The notes below the pieces were generated by a model. It worked only from the letters and a program-made list of their open reading frames with translations, was not told where the DNA came from and searched no databases. Shown in pieces: positions 36,660 through 47,002 of a stretch of DNA of 64,000 nucleotides; positions within the stretch are counted from its first letter, which is position 1; each line of letters begins with the position of its first letter. The stretch comes from Sipunculus nudus (taxonomy: Eukaryota > Annelida > Sipuncula > Golfingiida > Sipunculidae), in contig CM049316.1 in assembly GCA_026874595.1 (NCBI GenBank), positions 66,550,676 to 66,614,675 of the forward strand. Reading direction: 5' to 3'. A program made the position numbers and the translations under genes.

Positions 36660-38588
36660 GTAAAGTAAAATAACAAATTACAGTACTATGGTCTTTTTAA
36701 ATCCATGTTGAATGTTGAAAAATATATACCAGTTGTTTAACTAATAAGAACAACAGATCAGCTAAATTTAGATGTTCAGCTCATAAGTTACGAATACATG
36801 CAGAAACAGGGCGACGTAATGACTTTGATAGAGAAGAGAAGACAGAGTCTTTAAATATTATTTAATGTACGGTTATACAGTTATAGAAGATGAGCGTTAC
36901 TTTCATTTGGACTATCATTTATCTAATGATTTACGATTTAAATATTTTGAAGAAAAAGATGTGCAAGATAAAAAAGATATTAAAATCAGAAAAAAAACCA
37001 GCTCAAATAACAAAAATTGCTGCCTAAATATATCATGCTTGTAACCTAAAGATATGGTCTTTAGACTGATCAGCCACTTGAGATACAGAATTATTAAAAA
37101 CTACTGAATTACGCTTATCAGACACTTCAGTCGTCCGAAATTTGTCTTGTGTAACCGCTGCGATTATCCCGAAAGAGAACCAGAATTCGTTGTTTGGGAT
37201 TAGTTAAGAATATTAAATTGAAAGCGATTAGATCTCATAATTTTAAAACCATTATTTTTTTTAAAAAACCTAGCAAATAAGATACTCAAACGTGTCACTG
37301 TATATATAACAGTTGTGAAACGTCGATACAGTACCGTGATTTTATTTGTCAGTTTTAATAAAAAAAATATTTACAGTTAGTCTTGATGAATATCCCATGT
37401 ACGTCATCATTTATTGGTGGCTTAATGGCAATTTTGAGACGAATAAAGTACACTCAAATCACAATATGACAAACTGTGTGTCAATAAGACATATTTCTAT
37501 AAAGTTGTTAAAGATGAAAAGAAACTGAACCCAATTGTCCTACAAGTATAGTTTATTGAATCCGACCGATTGGAAAAGCTTATTTTCAAATCATAATTGT
37601 ATAAGTTAATTTGTAATGTGCTTGTTTCTAGTTTCTCGAATGTTTTCGATGGTGGCAAAGCTGTTTCTATAAACGACACATACATCACAAAACACTTTAG
37701 ACAGTGTATGACCACATTCGGCTGATCAACCCCGCAGAAATTCGGGAAAGTCTGTCCGATTTGTATTGATCAGATTTACGTAGGAAAAAGTCCACAAAAG
37801 GCGGGCAATGGGAGGAACCGGGCTAACATTTAAAAAAATGCTGCGAATTCGCATATATAAATTGTATTAATGATAAGATTACAAAATAGTCTGATATAAA
37901 ATTTGAATTTATTCTCGACAAGGGTTTTTGAGAAACTGCGCCCTACAAGAATCCATGGGACTCTCTGTTAAAGTCAGAATCGTGCGTAAGTTTAAACTCA
38001 CTGGAATAATAGTTCATATAACTAAGCCCCTACCCCACCTATCACGACGTCTGTAAGCAGCACGTTTTACATTGGAGTTAATTCTTCACTTATCATCAAC
38101 CGCTCTCTCTATTATTTTAATTATCCTCCTCTGTATAAGGTCATAATATCAAAGATCAAGGTCACAGGCCATATTTTCATGAAGAAGTCGGATAAAAGTT
38201 TCTACTAGACAACTTACCAATCACAATATTTCAATTAAATGTGCTCTACTGGAGGATTGTAACAATACCTGGTCACAGCAAGTATCAATTTTGTTTAAAC
38301 GGTTGGTGTAAGAAATCCAATTATTTAAATATATATATCAACATTCCCCAGTTAATCTTAAACCACACATTCCGTCTGTGATTATTCACAATGATAAGAA
38401 TACAAGTATTCAATCTCTCACAACTTGTCATCTGAATGCCTTGGATTGGTGAGCCTTTTTTTCACAGAAAAGTAAAGATTGCAAACCATTTTACATAATA
38501 TTTCTAGAAATTCGATAATCTTACAAGTGACTGATGTCCATCCGTTTATGAAGACAACCAACAGAAGGATGCACGCTGTTATTTTCAT
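27971..38588 (-). CDS. secreted single-domain von Willebrand factor type D protein (five coding exons)
   Basis: Joining 38588-38525, 36595-36372, 32126-31921, 28440-28357 and 28007-27971 gives 615 nt: 204 codons plus stop, open throughout. Every junction has AG/GT borders, and intron phases match (1, 0, 2, 2). Residues ~1-21 form a hydrophobic signal peptide. The rest is one VWD domain: CRYYGDVHYETHDG at its start, QGVCTYLL, KSWGKRVII, then GCYKGICGSYDGK and NDLVGRDGN followed by the VWD-typical WK. GDxHY and the Asp residues after CGSYDG fit the family's calcium-binding sites. VWD domains act in extracellular multimerising or adhesive proteins. C8, TIL or EGF modules normally beside VWD are absent. 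The last exon is the least certain. The function is unknown; hemolymph, mucus or matrix roles are possible. Confidence 0.82.
28357..28440 (-). CDS. VWD gene, exon encoding the end of the VWD domain
   Basis: The acceptor is CACCTGACTTTAG and the donor AC|GTAAGT. The first base completes Lys from the previous exon, then come 27 codons (PENDLVGRDGN to SWKEDD) and two bases of the next. NDLVxRDG followed by a WK is the standard VWD ending. Confidence 0.88.
29530..30480 (+). repeat. diverged ~250-300 bp repeat in VWD intron 3
   Basis: Three blocks share the order GAGCTATA / CCGTCGTCC, GGTTATACAAGATCTC, GAAATTGGGTC/AAATTAGGTCAATGT, then AAGTAAATTACATG (near 29545-29760, 29960-30080 and 30200-30330). 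The GAGCTATARGG...GTCCGTCGTCC start is of a type that I know as dispersed in bivalve genomes; a similar scrap lies at 31125-31180. A G14 run lies at about 30150-30163. Confidence 0.6.
31921..32126 (-). CDS. VWD gene, exon with the CGSYDG calcium-binding motif
   Basis: The acceptor is TTAAATTCAG and the donor GGAAA|GTAAGT (phase 2). Its 68 codons begin GSTTYNIDGF and contain four cysteines, ending NGCYKGICGSYDG. The G-x-CG-x-Y-DG signature is diagnostic of VWD. Confidence 0.9.
32127..34479. other. VWD intron 2, proximal part, nothing recognised
   Basis: AT-rich intron. Minus-strand open frames at 33114-33320 and 33402-33605 lie near one another, but I recognise no family in them and they have no splice context. 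Confidence 0.45.
34480..35850 (+). pseudogene. L1/Tx1-like LINE ORF2 endonuclease fragment in VWD intron 2 (antisense to the gene)
   Basis: Frame-shifted translation follows the endonuclease of the same LINE group as 17395-18413: LNVRGLG (~34480), LLQETHS (~34560), VYIYGPN (~34775), GGDFNLVLN (~34870), IWREQHSHQNQYTWKR (~34990), and TDHSAIEI (~35140). The S/T-D-H motif keeps its Asp here, unlike the other copy. Later codons decay toward ~35800; the RT is missing. It lies opposite in orientation to the host gene. Confidence 0.82.
36372..36595 (-). CDS. VWD gene, exon encoding the first half of the VWD domain
   Basis: The acceptor is GACTTGCAG and the donor ATG|GTAAGT. The first two bases complete a Ser codon with the preceding exon, then come 74 codons from CRYYGDVHY to STVKM. 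This covers the first VWD strands with conserved GDxHY, DG, and GxCxYLL. An (AT)n tract occupies the normal polypyrimidine position just upstream of the acceptor. Confidence 0.88.
36607..36656 (+). repeat. (AT)n microsatellite
   Basis: About 25 AT units, directly upstream (on the minus strand) of the acceptor of the first VWD-domain exon. Confidence 0.97.
36657..38524. other. VWD intron 1, nothing further recognised
   Basis: AT-rich intronic sequence with no coding or repeat signal that I can support. Confidence 0.5.
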
Positions 38589-38621
38589 TGTGATGTCCTG
38601 AATCGCTGGCGTAGTTTTTTT
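38525..38621 (-). CDS. VWD gene, signal-peptide exon
   Basis: The start codon is at 38588-38586, after 33 nt of 5' UTR. The reading is MKITACILLLVVFINGWTSV and one more residue, a typical n/h/c signal peptide. The donor GTAAGA follows a phase-1 end (single T). The exon's left edge has a good acceptor (ACACCTGTTATTTCAG), so a non-coding 5' exon probably lies further upstream, beyond or within the Penelope fragments. Confidence 0.8.
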
Positions 38622-38649
38622 CTGAAATAACAGGTGTATAATATATATA

Positions 38650-39400
38650 TTTACATGGTAAAGCCATGTATAGTGCATGTTTTCCTGTTATTTTGAACAT
38701 TATCACCTTGGACAATAAGTGGGCAGGGTAAGGCAGCGTCGTCTTTTACATGGAAACGTAACATTTTGAATGTTTTTCGGGGTGATTTTGTATTTTACTA
38801 ACTAGATGGGAAGATTTCTTGGTTGTTTATAGGCCAATATGGGTGGTTCTGGAAAGATTGTAGAAAGAACAGGGTCTGCGGTTAGAAGGGGTTTAACTCA
38901 TGTGCAACTCTCTTTAAATGTTTAAGATGGGGGTGGTAAGTTACAACCAGTGGTATTCGGTCCAGTTCTTTTTTTTTCGTTTTTTTTTTCAATAAATTTT
39001 CACGCGGAATTTTGATGGCTTTGGTTATTTTTTTATCTATGTTTTTGTCGTTTGTACCCCATGTTGATGAATGTCTTCATTAGTTTTAGTAGTTGTTGAT
39101 CCCTGTCAGTTTTTTTTCCGAGCATATCCTGTTATACCTTAGGGCTTGTCTATAAATGATAAATTGCCGACATGGAGTGGATGAGAGCTTGCAGGATGTG
39201 TATTGTTGTGGCGATCAGTAGGTTTACGGTTTTAAGTTTTAGATTTAAGGTACAGTAAAAGTGAAGTCTGGATATTTCCGTCGGTTAGTTTAATAGTAGT
39301 GTCAAGAAAATTAATAGTATTGGTAGAATATTCAAGTTTTAGATCTATGTTAGGGACGAATACAGACAAAATAACATAAATAAACAAATGACTAAATCCA
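38650..39400 (-). pseudogene. Penelope-like element fragment, minus orientation
   Basis: Read right to left, it gives the end of a Penelope RT: NTINFLDTTIKL near 39320-39300, TDRHNNTHPASSHP near 39220-39170 and KTDRDQ near 39105. The inter-domain linker follows, with VVTYHPH-like and STIFPEPPILAY (38875-38835), then FPCKRRRCLT before the GIY-YIG domain. Several frameshifts and stops break it. Its inner ~350 bp are complementary to the plus-orientation fragment at 39388-39745. It ends close to the acceptor of the VWD signal-peptide exon. Confidence 0.8.
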
Positions 39401-40021
39401 CCAAAATTCCCCGTGAACATTTATTGAAGAAAACTCTGGAAAAAGAACTGGACCCAAATCCATTGGTTGTAACTTACCACCCCCATCTTAAACATTTAAA
39501 GAGAGTTGCACATGAGTTACAACCCCTTCTAGCCGCAGACCCTATTCTTTCTACAATCTTTCCAGAACCACCCATATTGGCCTATAAACAACTAAGAAAT
39601 CTTCCCAACTAGTTAGTAAAATACAAAATCACCCTGAAAAACATTCAAAATGTTACGTTTCCATGTAAAAGACGACGCTGCCTTACGTGCCCACTTATTG
39701 TCCGGGCGATAATGTTCATATTTACGGGAAAACATGCACTATGCATAGCACATTTACATGCACTAGCAAAGGAACCGTTAACCTGATTACATATATTTTA
39801 TGTCCGAAGCTATATACACCGGCGAAACTAGTCAAAGATTAAGCATGAGAATGAATGGCCATAGGCACTCTATTAAGTCTATTCAAAAACGCACTTCAGC
39901 GGGCACACACTTGTCACAAACTAGACACAATGCGGAGCATATGAGGATACACATACTGAAGGGAGATCTCATGAACACAAGGTTAAGACAATTTTGGGAA
40001 TTAAAATTCATTGATAAATAA
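39388..40021 (+). pseudogene. Penelope-like element fragment with GIY-YIG endonuclease, plus orientation
   Basis: The linker at 39388-39612 (LVVTYHPHLKHLKRVAH, STIFPEPPILAYKQLRN) is followed after a stop by FPCKRRRCLTCPLI near 39660. The GIY-YIG nuclease is at 39800-40021: IYTGETSQRLSMRMNGHR, then GTHLSQTRHN and a final RQFWELKFIDK. The LYTGETS...RMNGHR pattern is characteristic of the Penelope-associated nuclease. At least two frame changes interrupt it. It forms the right arm of an inverted repeat with 38650-39400. Confidence 0.85.
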
Positions 40022-40785
40022 AACTGTATACAAAATGGCCCCAAACAAGACAAAGGTTTCCCGGCAAACTACAAGCATTAATCACTATATAAAAATAATC
40101 CTTGCTCTCCACTGGTGATCTTTCTATCCTTTTCTTCAGATTTTATTTTTACTTTGTTTCTGTCACTTCTTTTTTTTCCACTTTATCAATTTGTTTTCAT
40201 CTTTACCTCGTTAAGTTTTCTCCCTTACCCAATAACCTGCACCTACTTCCCAAGTATTATTTCCATTTATTATTTTACCTTCTATCATTATTATTACTAT
40301 TATGATTATTTCTGATCCTGTTTCTGAGTACTTTACCATTGGTATTATTATCTCCTAATCTTTTGAACGTTTAATATATAGAACCTATATTTTATTCTAA
40401 ATAATCACTCATTTTGGTCAATTTTTGTTCACTCTGAATTACTTTACTTTATGTTTTTTTTTAAATTATTCGTTTAAACTTTATAGTACACTTTTTGCTA
40501 TATTATAATTGTTATTATTATTATTTTTATTTTTATTTTTATTCATATAGGTATAAATTTTATTATTATTATTTCTATTTTGACTACTTTTTCTATTATT
40601 TTTATTATCATCATTATTAGTTTTATTATTATTATTTTTATTATTATCAGTACTACGTTTGTTATTTTGTTTATATCTGTTACAACATTTTTTTCATAAT
40701 CATCACTTCTTTTATTTTTATTTTATTTTTCTTAATTTAGCTTTATCATGTTACTTACGTTTATGTTTATTTCCTCCTTTACATA
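40022..40785 (+). repeat. T-rich low-complexity tract with ATT/TTATTA runs
   Basis: After 40100 the plus strand is strongly T-rich, and 40500-40690 is dominated by TTATTATTATT-like runs. Long leucine/phenylalanine/tyrosine-rich ORFs are composition artefacts. Confidence 0.8.
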
Positions 40786-40789
40786 TCGG

Positions 40790-41095
40790 CAACTCCTGGG
40801 CTGGTCAAAGCACAGGGAAATCATTCTTCCCCCTCCCTCCTAGAGGGAGTAGGGTTGGGTATCCGGCTCGCGGTATACCCTCGACCGATTTATCGGACCG
40901 ATTTTGGCGTTGGACAGGGGACTTTATTAGGTACTACCATTGGAAATGGCGGGCTGTACCACGGAGGGCCGCACTTTCGACCAGGCGACCCTTCGACGTG
41001 ACTTCATAATATGGATGACGTCGACCTTCATTCGGTTTCGCGGAATTCCCGAGTGAAGAGAAGTGTACTCACTATACCCCGCCCACCTAGGGCAT
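40790..41095. other. isolated GC-rich island of unknown nature
   Basis: About 300 bp, clearly GC- and CpG-richer than its T-rich surroundings. It contains CCTCCCTCCTAGAGGGAG, repeated TCGACC-type words and CCCGCCCACCTAGGGC, with a TATAATATATATAC just after it at 41103. It could be a promoter or an insertion of a dispersed repeat. An ORF crosses it, but I see no protein motif. Confidence 0.4.
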
Positions 41096-41799
41096 CATGG
41101 TTATAATATATATACAAGGTTTATAAACTTTCACATTAACCATTATGTGAAACGATATATTACAATTGAAACCGTAACAGTAAAAAAAAGGAAATACCAT
41201 TTTTCAATTAGGTACACACAAATAAAAATTAACTTGTGTCTGCACATATTGCAGAAATGTTGTAATAAATTCAAGATGTGGTGAAGCATAAATATGTTAT
41301 ATAATTGTACCTTGTGCTTGCATGATAATGAAAATTCATTCAAAACTATAATCGTCGACAATACAAGAATAGTTCAAAAACTTGAAAAAAAAAAATGGGA
41401 AATAATTCATTTGACAGGGTTAACAGATCCCAGTACAGGATCTACCTTTAAAAAATTAACCACCCTTGTTAAGTCAAAGAGCAAACTAATAAAATGATGA
41501 GAGACTTTTTGGTATCAGCCAAGCACCTGACTGATATATTTAAATTTATATGAGATAATGTAAGCTGTTCTATTATTGTTTTATGTAACCATGGCATTTT
41601 TATCAACTTTTAAATTACCAATGTCTCAGAATAAAACTTGTTCCCGAATGTTATATCATCGCCACTAAACATGTATTAGTTCGTGGGATTGAGTGATCCA
41701 CCTTGCCCCTCCCCCTCACCAATCAGCCAAACCAATATTCTTTTTAGTATATGTCTTTGATATAACGGATGTAATCATTGAATAAACTTAGACTCAGCA
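41096..41799. other. no recognised feature
   Basis: AT-rich; a 67-codon frame at 41294-41497 has no recognisable motif. Confidence 0.4.
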
Positions 41800-43080
41800 G
41801 TGGTTTTTGAACAACTGGAGATTTCGTTCCCAATTTTAGGGGCATTGGAAATAAAAATGACCGTAGCTCCGCAACGTTTTAACTAAAAATTATACCACCA
41901 ATTATTGAATCAGCCATGCCCGATCAGATGATATTTAAAATATTAAAATACAGTCAGCATTGAAGTCAGCAGGGGTCAAAAAGTCATCTGATTTTCCCCA
42001 TGTTAAACAAATCCATAAACGAACGTATGTATGGCGGAAATAGGTCAAATGATCAATTAATAGCCTGATTTTGGCTTATATTAAACACTCTGTTAGTTTT
42101 GGCTGACAAGTGTTCAAGGAATACTCATAATAAAAGCATCAGAACATTAGACACTAGTACAATATTTAGGATTTTGTGAGCAACGCCATGTTAGGGGTAG
42201 GGCAAGTTAAATTGCTATAACTACATTAATTGTTAATCTAGAATAAAACGTACCGACCATATTGTTGCCTTGGCCATACCAGTTAAGATGATACATTACC
42301 TGTGCAAATGCTGCAAATAAAGAGGCCGACAGGGGTCAACAGGTCATTAAATATTGTCCTCAGCCAAAATATTGAAGCTATCGACTGATAGTTCTTCTTT
42401 TTGGTTAATTTAGTTCAAATGATCAAATTCTCTCCAGGAATTAGTTTGCAACATACATTGAGACAATACCTGTTTAAACATATTCAATGATTACTCCCAA
42501 TTAATGCGCCTGAACAAACATCATTGGTGTAACATTAATGATTTTGGGAGAAACGCCATGTTAGGGGTAAGGGAAATCAAAATAGCAATAACTACATCAA
42601 TTTTCAATCTAGAACAAAAAAAGTACCCATTAATCTGTTGCTCTAGCCAAAGTTAAGTGATAGATAATATATACAAATGAGATCAGTTTAGAGGCCAGCA
42701 GGAGTCAACAAGTCATGAAATTTTATCCTCGACTTAAATGAAGAAACAAGCGATATATAGATGTACATCAAATGATCAAATTATGGCCTATTATAAGTTT
42801 GTAACATACATTAAGACTGTTCTGGTTCACATATGCCCAAGGATAACTCAAATAAAAGAACGTTATCAAACGCCATGAGTGTGATGCAGTGTAAAGATTT
42901 TTTAGAAACATCATCATAGCTGTAGGGCAAATCAAAGTAATCCCAGATGTATAACGTAACATTCTCTTTGTAATGCCAGTTAAGCCGATACATATGATAT
43001 TCAAGTATTTGTCAGAATCGGGGTCACCATGGGTCAATAGGCATTGAAATATTCGCCATTACCAAAATCTATAATATAGG
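41800..43080 (+). repeat. ~360 bp diverged tandem repeat, about four copies
   Basis: The block GCCATGTTAGGGGTARGG, followed by CAAATYAAAATAGCAATAACTACATCAATT-type sequence and GGCCARCAGGRGTCAACARGTCAT, recurs with starts near 41834, 42187, 42555 and 42915. The unit also carries CAAATGATCAAATT and GCAACATACATTRAGAC. Copies are old (many substitutions and indels). Confidence 0.8.
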
Positions 43081-43688
43081 GATTTATCAATCCGTTAAAA
43101 AATAATTAAAATGGGGATTCTGCGCTCCACCTGGACAGAATAAAAGCATTTTTTTATTGCCTTAAGTGTTCTTTGACACATTTTAAATATTAAGACAAAA
43201 AAGGGGATCATATTGCTCAAATCAAAAGTAAATATCAGGGGGCCTATGTCTGATGTTTTACATTTCTTGTTAAAATGTTACTTACAAAATTATAAATACG
43301 GTTACTATTATGACGACTTCCTCACAGCATTGGTGCATCCTTTTATCATAATTTGGTCCTAACATGAAAACTATATGGATGCTTATAAACTGGACCATTG
43401 TCTCTTTCATTGTGGATAAGGTCACTCTTGATCATTTACTGTAAAACGTTTGCTAAGTAGGTGCCAAAATAAGCTTTGTAGATGATTCATGGAAGAAATA
43501 CTAACTCTGTCAACTTACATGTACATCCGAAGCTAAAGCCACTTCATTATAAGTGACACAAATGTGCTACCCGCCTAGTGTATGTCAAGTGAAATTTCAT
43601 AAAATAATGAAATAAGTAAGAGAAAACATAATTTTTGTGGTGCATTAACAGGTGAGCTTATGTTAAATTGGAATATCAAATCATAAAG
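43081..43688. other. no recognised feature
   Basis: AT-rich single-copy-looking sequence with no supported gene. Confidence 0.4.
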
Positions 43689-44352
43689 TGTAGTTGGAGA
43701 GACGTAGTTAATAATATTTGGTAAAGTTGTCAGCTGTTGTTGTCATCCTGTTTGTTTACATCCGTGCCGACGACGCTGGTGGATTATTCAATAGTATATT
43801 GGTTATTATGTATGTAAATGGATTTTCTGTACCATAATTTATTATAATTAGATGACAGAAAGTTCTAGAAAATTCAGGCGATGTGTAATTTCCAATAGGT
43901 AAATTCTAGAAAATCCCGGGGCTAGTCTTGACAAGAAACGACTTGATTATTCTAGAGACTTCTAGAAGTTTCGGTTACCCAGGTATAAATAAGGCGGTGT
44001 CAAGGCCAGTCAAGGAGGAAGTGAATGAATCTGGAAGCTAGCGTCAACTGGTGACGGGTCGTTATAAAGTTGAACACCGAGCGGGTTGTGTTATAAATTC
44101 CGCGATGACAGTATTAGTCCTGGAGAGAATATATATAGTTGCAGGCGATCAGGGCATTAGAAGATATATACGATTTGTATTTGTTGTAGACTTTGTTATT
44201 GTGAGATTGGAGCCAGTCAACAACGACGGTAGCCAATTGTTGGATGTTACCGGAATAAACCGTGTTCTTCAGTTCAGACAACGAGTGGTATTTTGGACTT
44301 ATCAAGGTAACAGAACTCGTGAATATATGTCCACTACGTGTGTGGTGTGACA
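43689..44352 (+). mobile_element. candidate solo LTR carrying a heat-shock-type promoter
   Basis: It begins TGTAGTTGG and ends GTGTGACA, giving TGT...ACA ends as in Ty3/Gypsy LTRs. Flanks ATAAAG and ATAAG differ by one base and could be a decayed 5 bp target duplication. Inside are three heat-shock-element clusters and TATAAATA (see promoter entry), then ~340 bp of possible R-U5. No internal retrotransposon genes, primer-binding site or second LTR lie next to it. The ~99-codon frame inside (44051-44350) matches nothing I know. Alternatively, it is the promoter and 5' UTR of a host gene, with a possible donor CAAG|GTAACA at ~44305. Confidence 0.45.
43858..43993 (+). promoter_or_regulatory. heat-shock-element array plus TATA box
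   Basis: Cluster 1 (43858-43875) reads GAAagTTCtaGAAaaTTC: four perfect alternating nGAAn units at 5 bp spacing. Cluster 2 (43904-43911) reads TTCtaGAA. Cluster 3 (43950-43972) has five units, TTCtaGAgacTTC then taGAAgtTTC, with one mismatch. A TATAAATAAG box sits at 43984-43993, twelve bases after cluster 3, predicting transcription start near 44010-44020 on the plus strand. Alternating GAA/TTC arrays are the binding site of trimeric heat-shock factor 1. What it drives is not visible. Confidence 0.8.
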
Positions 44353-45429
44353 ATAAGCAAGTTAAATGTATCCCTTCAAACATTTTCCAGCATAGGAAGT
44401 ATTGATAACCCACTACTGGTTTGACGTTGCTCCAGGTGAATATTTCATAATCTTTGAACATTTTGAGTCAAAACATTCCTAGTGAATGATATAAACCAAA
44501 ATCATTCAAATAAATTGATAATTTTATTCATTTCCTCAATAAACAGGAATACTGAGTAGCCAGTATCTTTATTTTGGCCAAGGGGAAAGTCTCATGACCT
44601 ATAATTTGATGAGTAGTTTGTTATTCTAGGTTAAGATATTGAGGGCTTATGGTAATTTTAAATTCCCCTCCCACTCAAATGAGTGAGGAATCTTCAGTTT
44701 ATTCCTTATTAATAAGCCAACCTTGCCCCACTCTAAGGTTAGATAACTTTTTTCTTTCTTTTTTTCTCTGTTTTTTTTTCATATTTGGCACTTGATTTCT
44801 AATACGACATATTTTTCCAAAACAAACCTTTACTGAAAATAAGAGTCATAAATGACAATTTGCACCTAATATTTGTGTAATGCCTAGATCCAGAGAGATC
44901 CTTGAGTTAAGTCGGCGATAAAGGACTTCTATAGTGCAAACTGAATCTGATTTAGAAAAGGCTTCAAAGAAAAATTGAGGGATGTACTATTTATAAAAAG
45001 CCGGGGTCATTTCCATTTCTGAATTGTTAACAATACTCTCTGAATCTATGTGGCTTCATGGCACACAAGCTTTTTGCCACAAAATAAAGTGCAAATTGTT
45101 TTCTTGTTTAAAAGGATGAACTTATTAGATGAAATTTTTGGAGCTAAAAAAAAGTTATGCAGAAAATACCGATAATGCAGATAATATAGACAAATCAATG
45201 GATAGAAGACCGAATTAGAACACTAGACATATAACAATGTGCGCAAGAGCTTAAAATATATGTATAAACCTTTAAGCCTTTTTGATCGAAAAAAGATCCT
45301 TTCTAAATCCACCCTTATAGTATCATTATGTCTAAAACTGTTATATGGAATGAGTTGCTTCATTTTTCTCTTAGTTTAATAATATGTGTGTATGTCACCA
45401 GCACAAATTGTTTCCCTTAAATGGGGACT
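44353..45429. other. no recognised feature
   Basis: AT-rich sequence; no coding or repeat structure that I can support. Confidence 0.4.
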
Positions 45430-45554
45430 TGCATTTCCGGTAGGCGCCTTGCTCGCAGTACCTGTTTTGCGCGGATTATAGCGCTTTTGTGCATGCTCGG
45501 ATTTTAATTTCCTGTTTACCGCTTGAAAGAGAAAACCAAGACGAACTTGTGCTG
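45430..45554 (+). promoter_or_regulatory. candidate promoter and first exon of a small spliced transcript
   Basis: A GC/CpG-richer stretch contains an ETS-like CATTTCCGGTAGGCGCC, and the last part reads as a 5' UTR ending CTTGTGCTG|GTAAGTTTTT, a consensus donor at 45554/45555. The transcription start is not determined. Confidence 0.4.
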
Positions 45555-45795
45555 GTAAGTTTTTAAAGTTATATCAATATTTAGCTACCGAAATAGGGGT
45601 CACAACTTTTTAAAGTTGATTTAGGCAAAGTTGTGAGAATGGTACATTGTTGAGACCGATATTATTTAGTCAGATACGTTACAAAGAACGAGTTCGATTT
45701 GTAAACATTGTAATTTATGTCGGCGCAGGTGCTAAATATTGAGTTTTTTTGGTTAGTTTGGTTTCACTGTCTGGTAACTGTCAGAATGTGGTTTC

Positions 45796-45827
45796 ATCGG
45801 CTGTCACCCGTCAGAATGACAGCCGAT
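45796..45827 (+). other. perfect 11 bp stem hairpin
   Basis: ATCGGCTGTCA at 45796-45806 pairs with TGACAGCCGAT at 45817-45827 across a 10-base loop. The motif GTCAGAATG occurs just before and inside it. The role is unknown. Confidence 0.75.
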
Positions 45828-46466
45828 TATTACGTAACTGCCCGCTGTTTCACAGTTCTGTGACGGATCGTGTCGCGATCTGTGCGGGACGCTTCACCTT
45901 GAATATTTTACAGTGGCAATGGACGTAAATAATAATAAATTTGGCAGTAATGCCATGGTTGATCGTGCGCGTCTTTGTTATTAGTTACCTTTGTAACTAA
46001 CAGTATTTAGTTTATGGTATATATGCCTGATATTTTTATTTTATATTTATAACACTTTGTTTACATTCAGCGTAGCAGTTGTTTATAATTTGTAAACTTC
46101 CTCCACTGCTCCAGTTTAATCAAAGCTAGGTTAATCATACTATAATTCACGGGAATCTGTTTGTCTGTCCGGATTCATTCGCACGCTAGGGATCGCACGG
46201 TCGACAAACTTCGTGAGAGGGTGCATCTTGGTCCGGGGAAGAACGAGTTTATATTGTTTAGGCGTTTGCTAAAGAAATGGCCTCAAAATCGATAATAATA
46301 TTATGGATTTTTTACCTGCGGTCTGCCATGGCCATTCTCACATAGTGTGCCCACGTCGTCCTGAATCTCCTCTCGCTAACCAATCCAATCAAACCTGACA
46401 TAGTCTGCCAAACATTCACTACGCGTCGGCCTTTTGTGAGCAGTCCGCTCAAGTCATCACAAATGA

Positions 46467-46825
46467 ATGTTGTTGTGCTTGACCGCTGATACGAATTTAG
46501 ACAGGAAACATCTCACAACTGCCCATATCGGCAATATGTCCCCCAATTTTTGCACAAGTGAATCATGTTCCGGTTTAATCGTTGCGACGATTTTGGACGC
46601 GGAACATCTCACCTCTCGCCATATCGGCAACATGTCCCGCAATTTGTGTCAGTGCATTTCAAACGCGCACGCCATGTCAGTGCTTTTCAAACGCGCACGC
46701 CAGCCAGGCACTTTACGTCTGTTCATTATGAATTCTATTGTTCACTCTACGGTGTTGCGGTTGGTATTCACAAGGATTTGTTCCACTTTGGATTTGGACG
46801 GACGAAAACTAGCAGTTCCCTAAAT
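46467..46825 (+). other. candidate internal exon with short direct repeats
   Basis: The segment ends CTAAAT|GTAAGTAGTG, a good donor at 46825. It contains a ~60 bp direct duplication (about 46500-46560 and 46603-46665; shared core AACATCTCAC...CATATCGGCAA.ATGTCCC) and a second ~28 bp duplication (TTTCAAACGCGCACGCCA, ~46655 and ~46685). Two overlapping open frames (46467-46823 and 46565-46825) are both unrecognised; the second could join the next exon in phase 0. A non-coding transcript is equally likely. Confidence 0.35.
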
Positions 46826-47002
46826 GTAAGTAGTGATTTTCGCTAAATTATTAATGCCTTCTTTCAATTACGTTACAATCACATCTCGCATGCATTCAAA
46901 CACAACACGGGTTTTCTCTAGTAAGTATAATTCACACACTGAAAGATATTGTATTACCTGTATACTTACTTTTTTTATTAAATTATCTGTATTTCATTTC
47001 AG

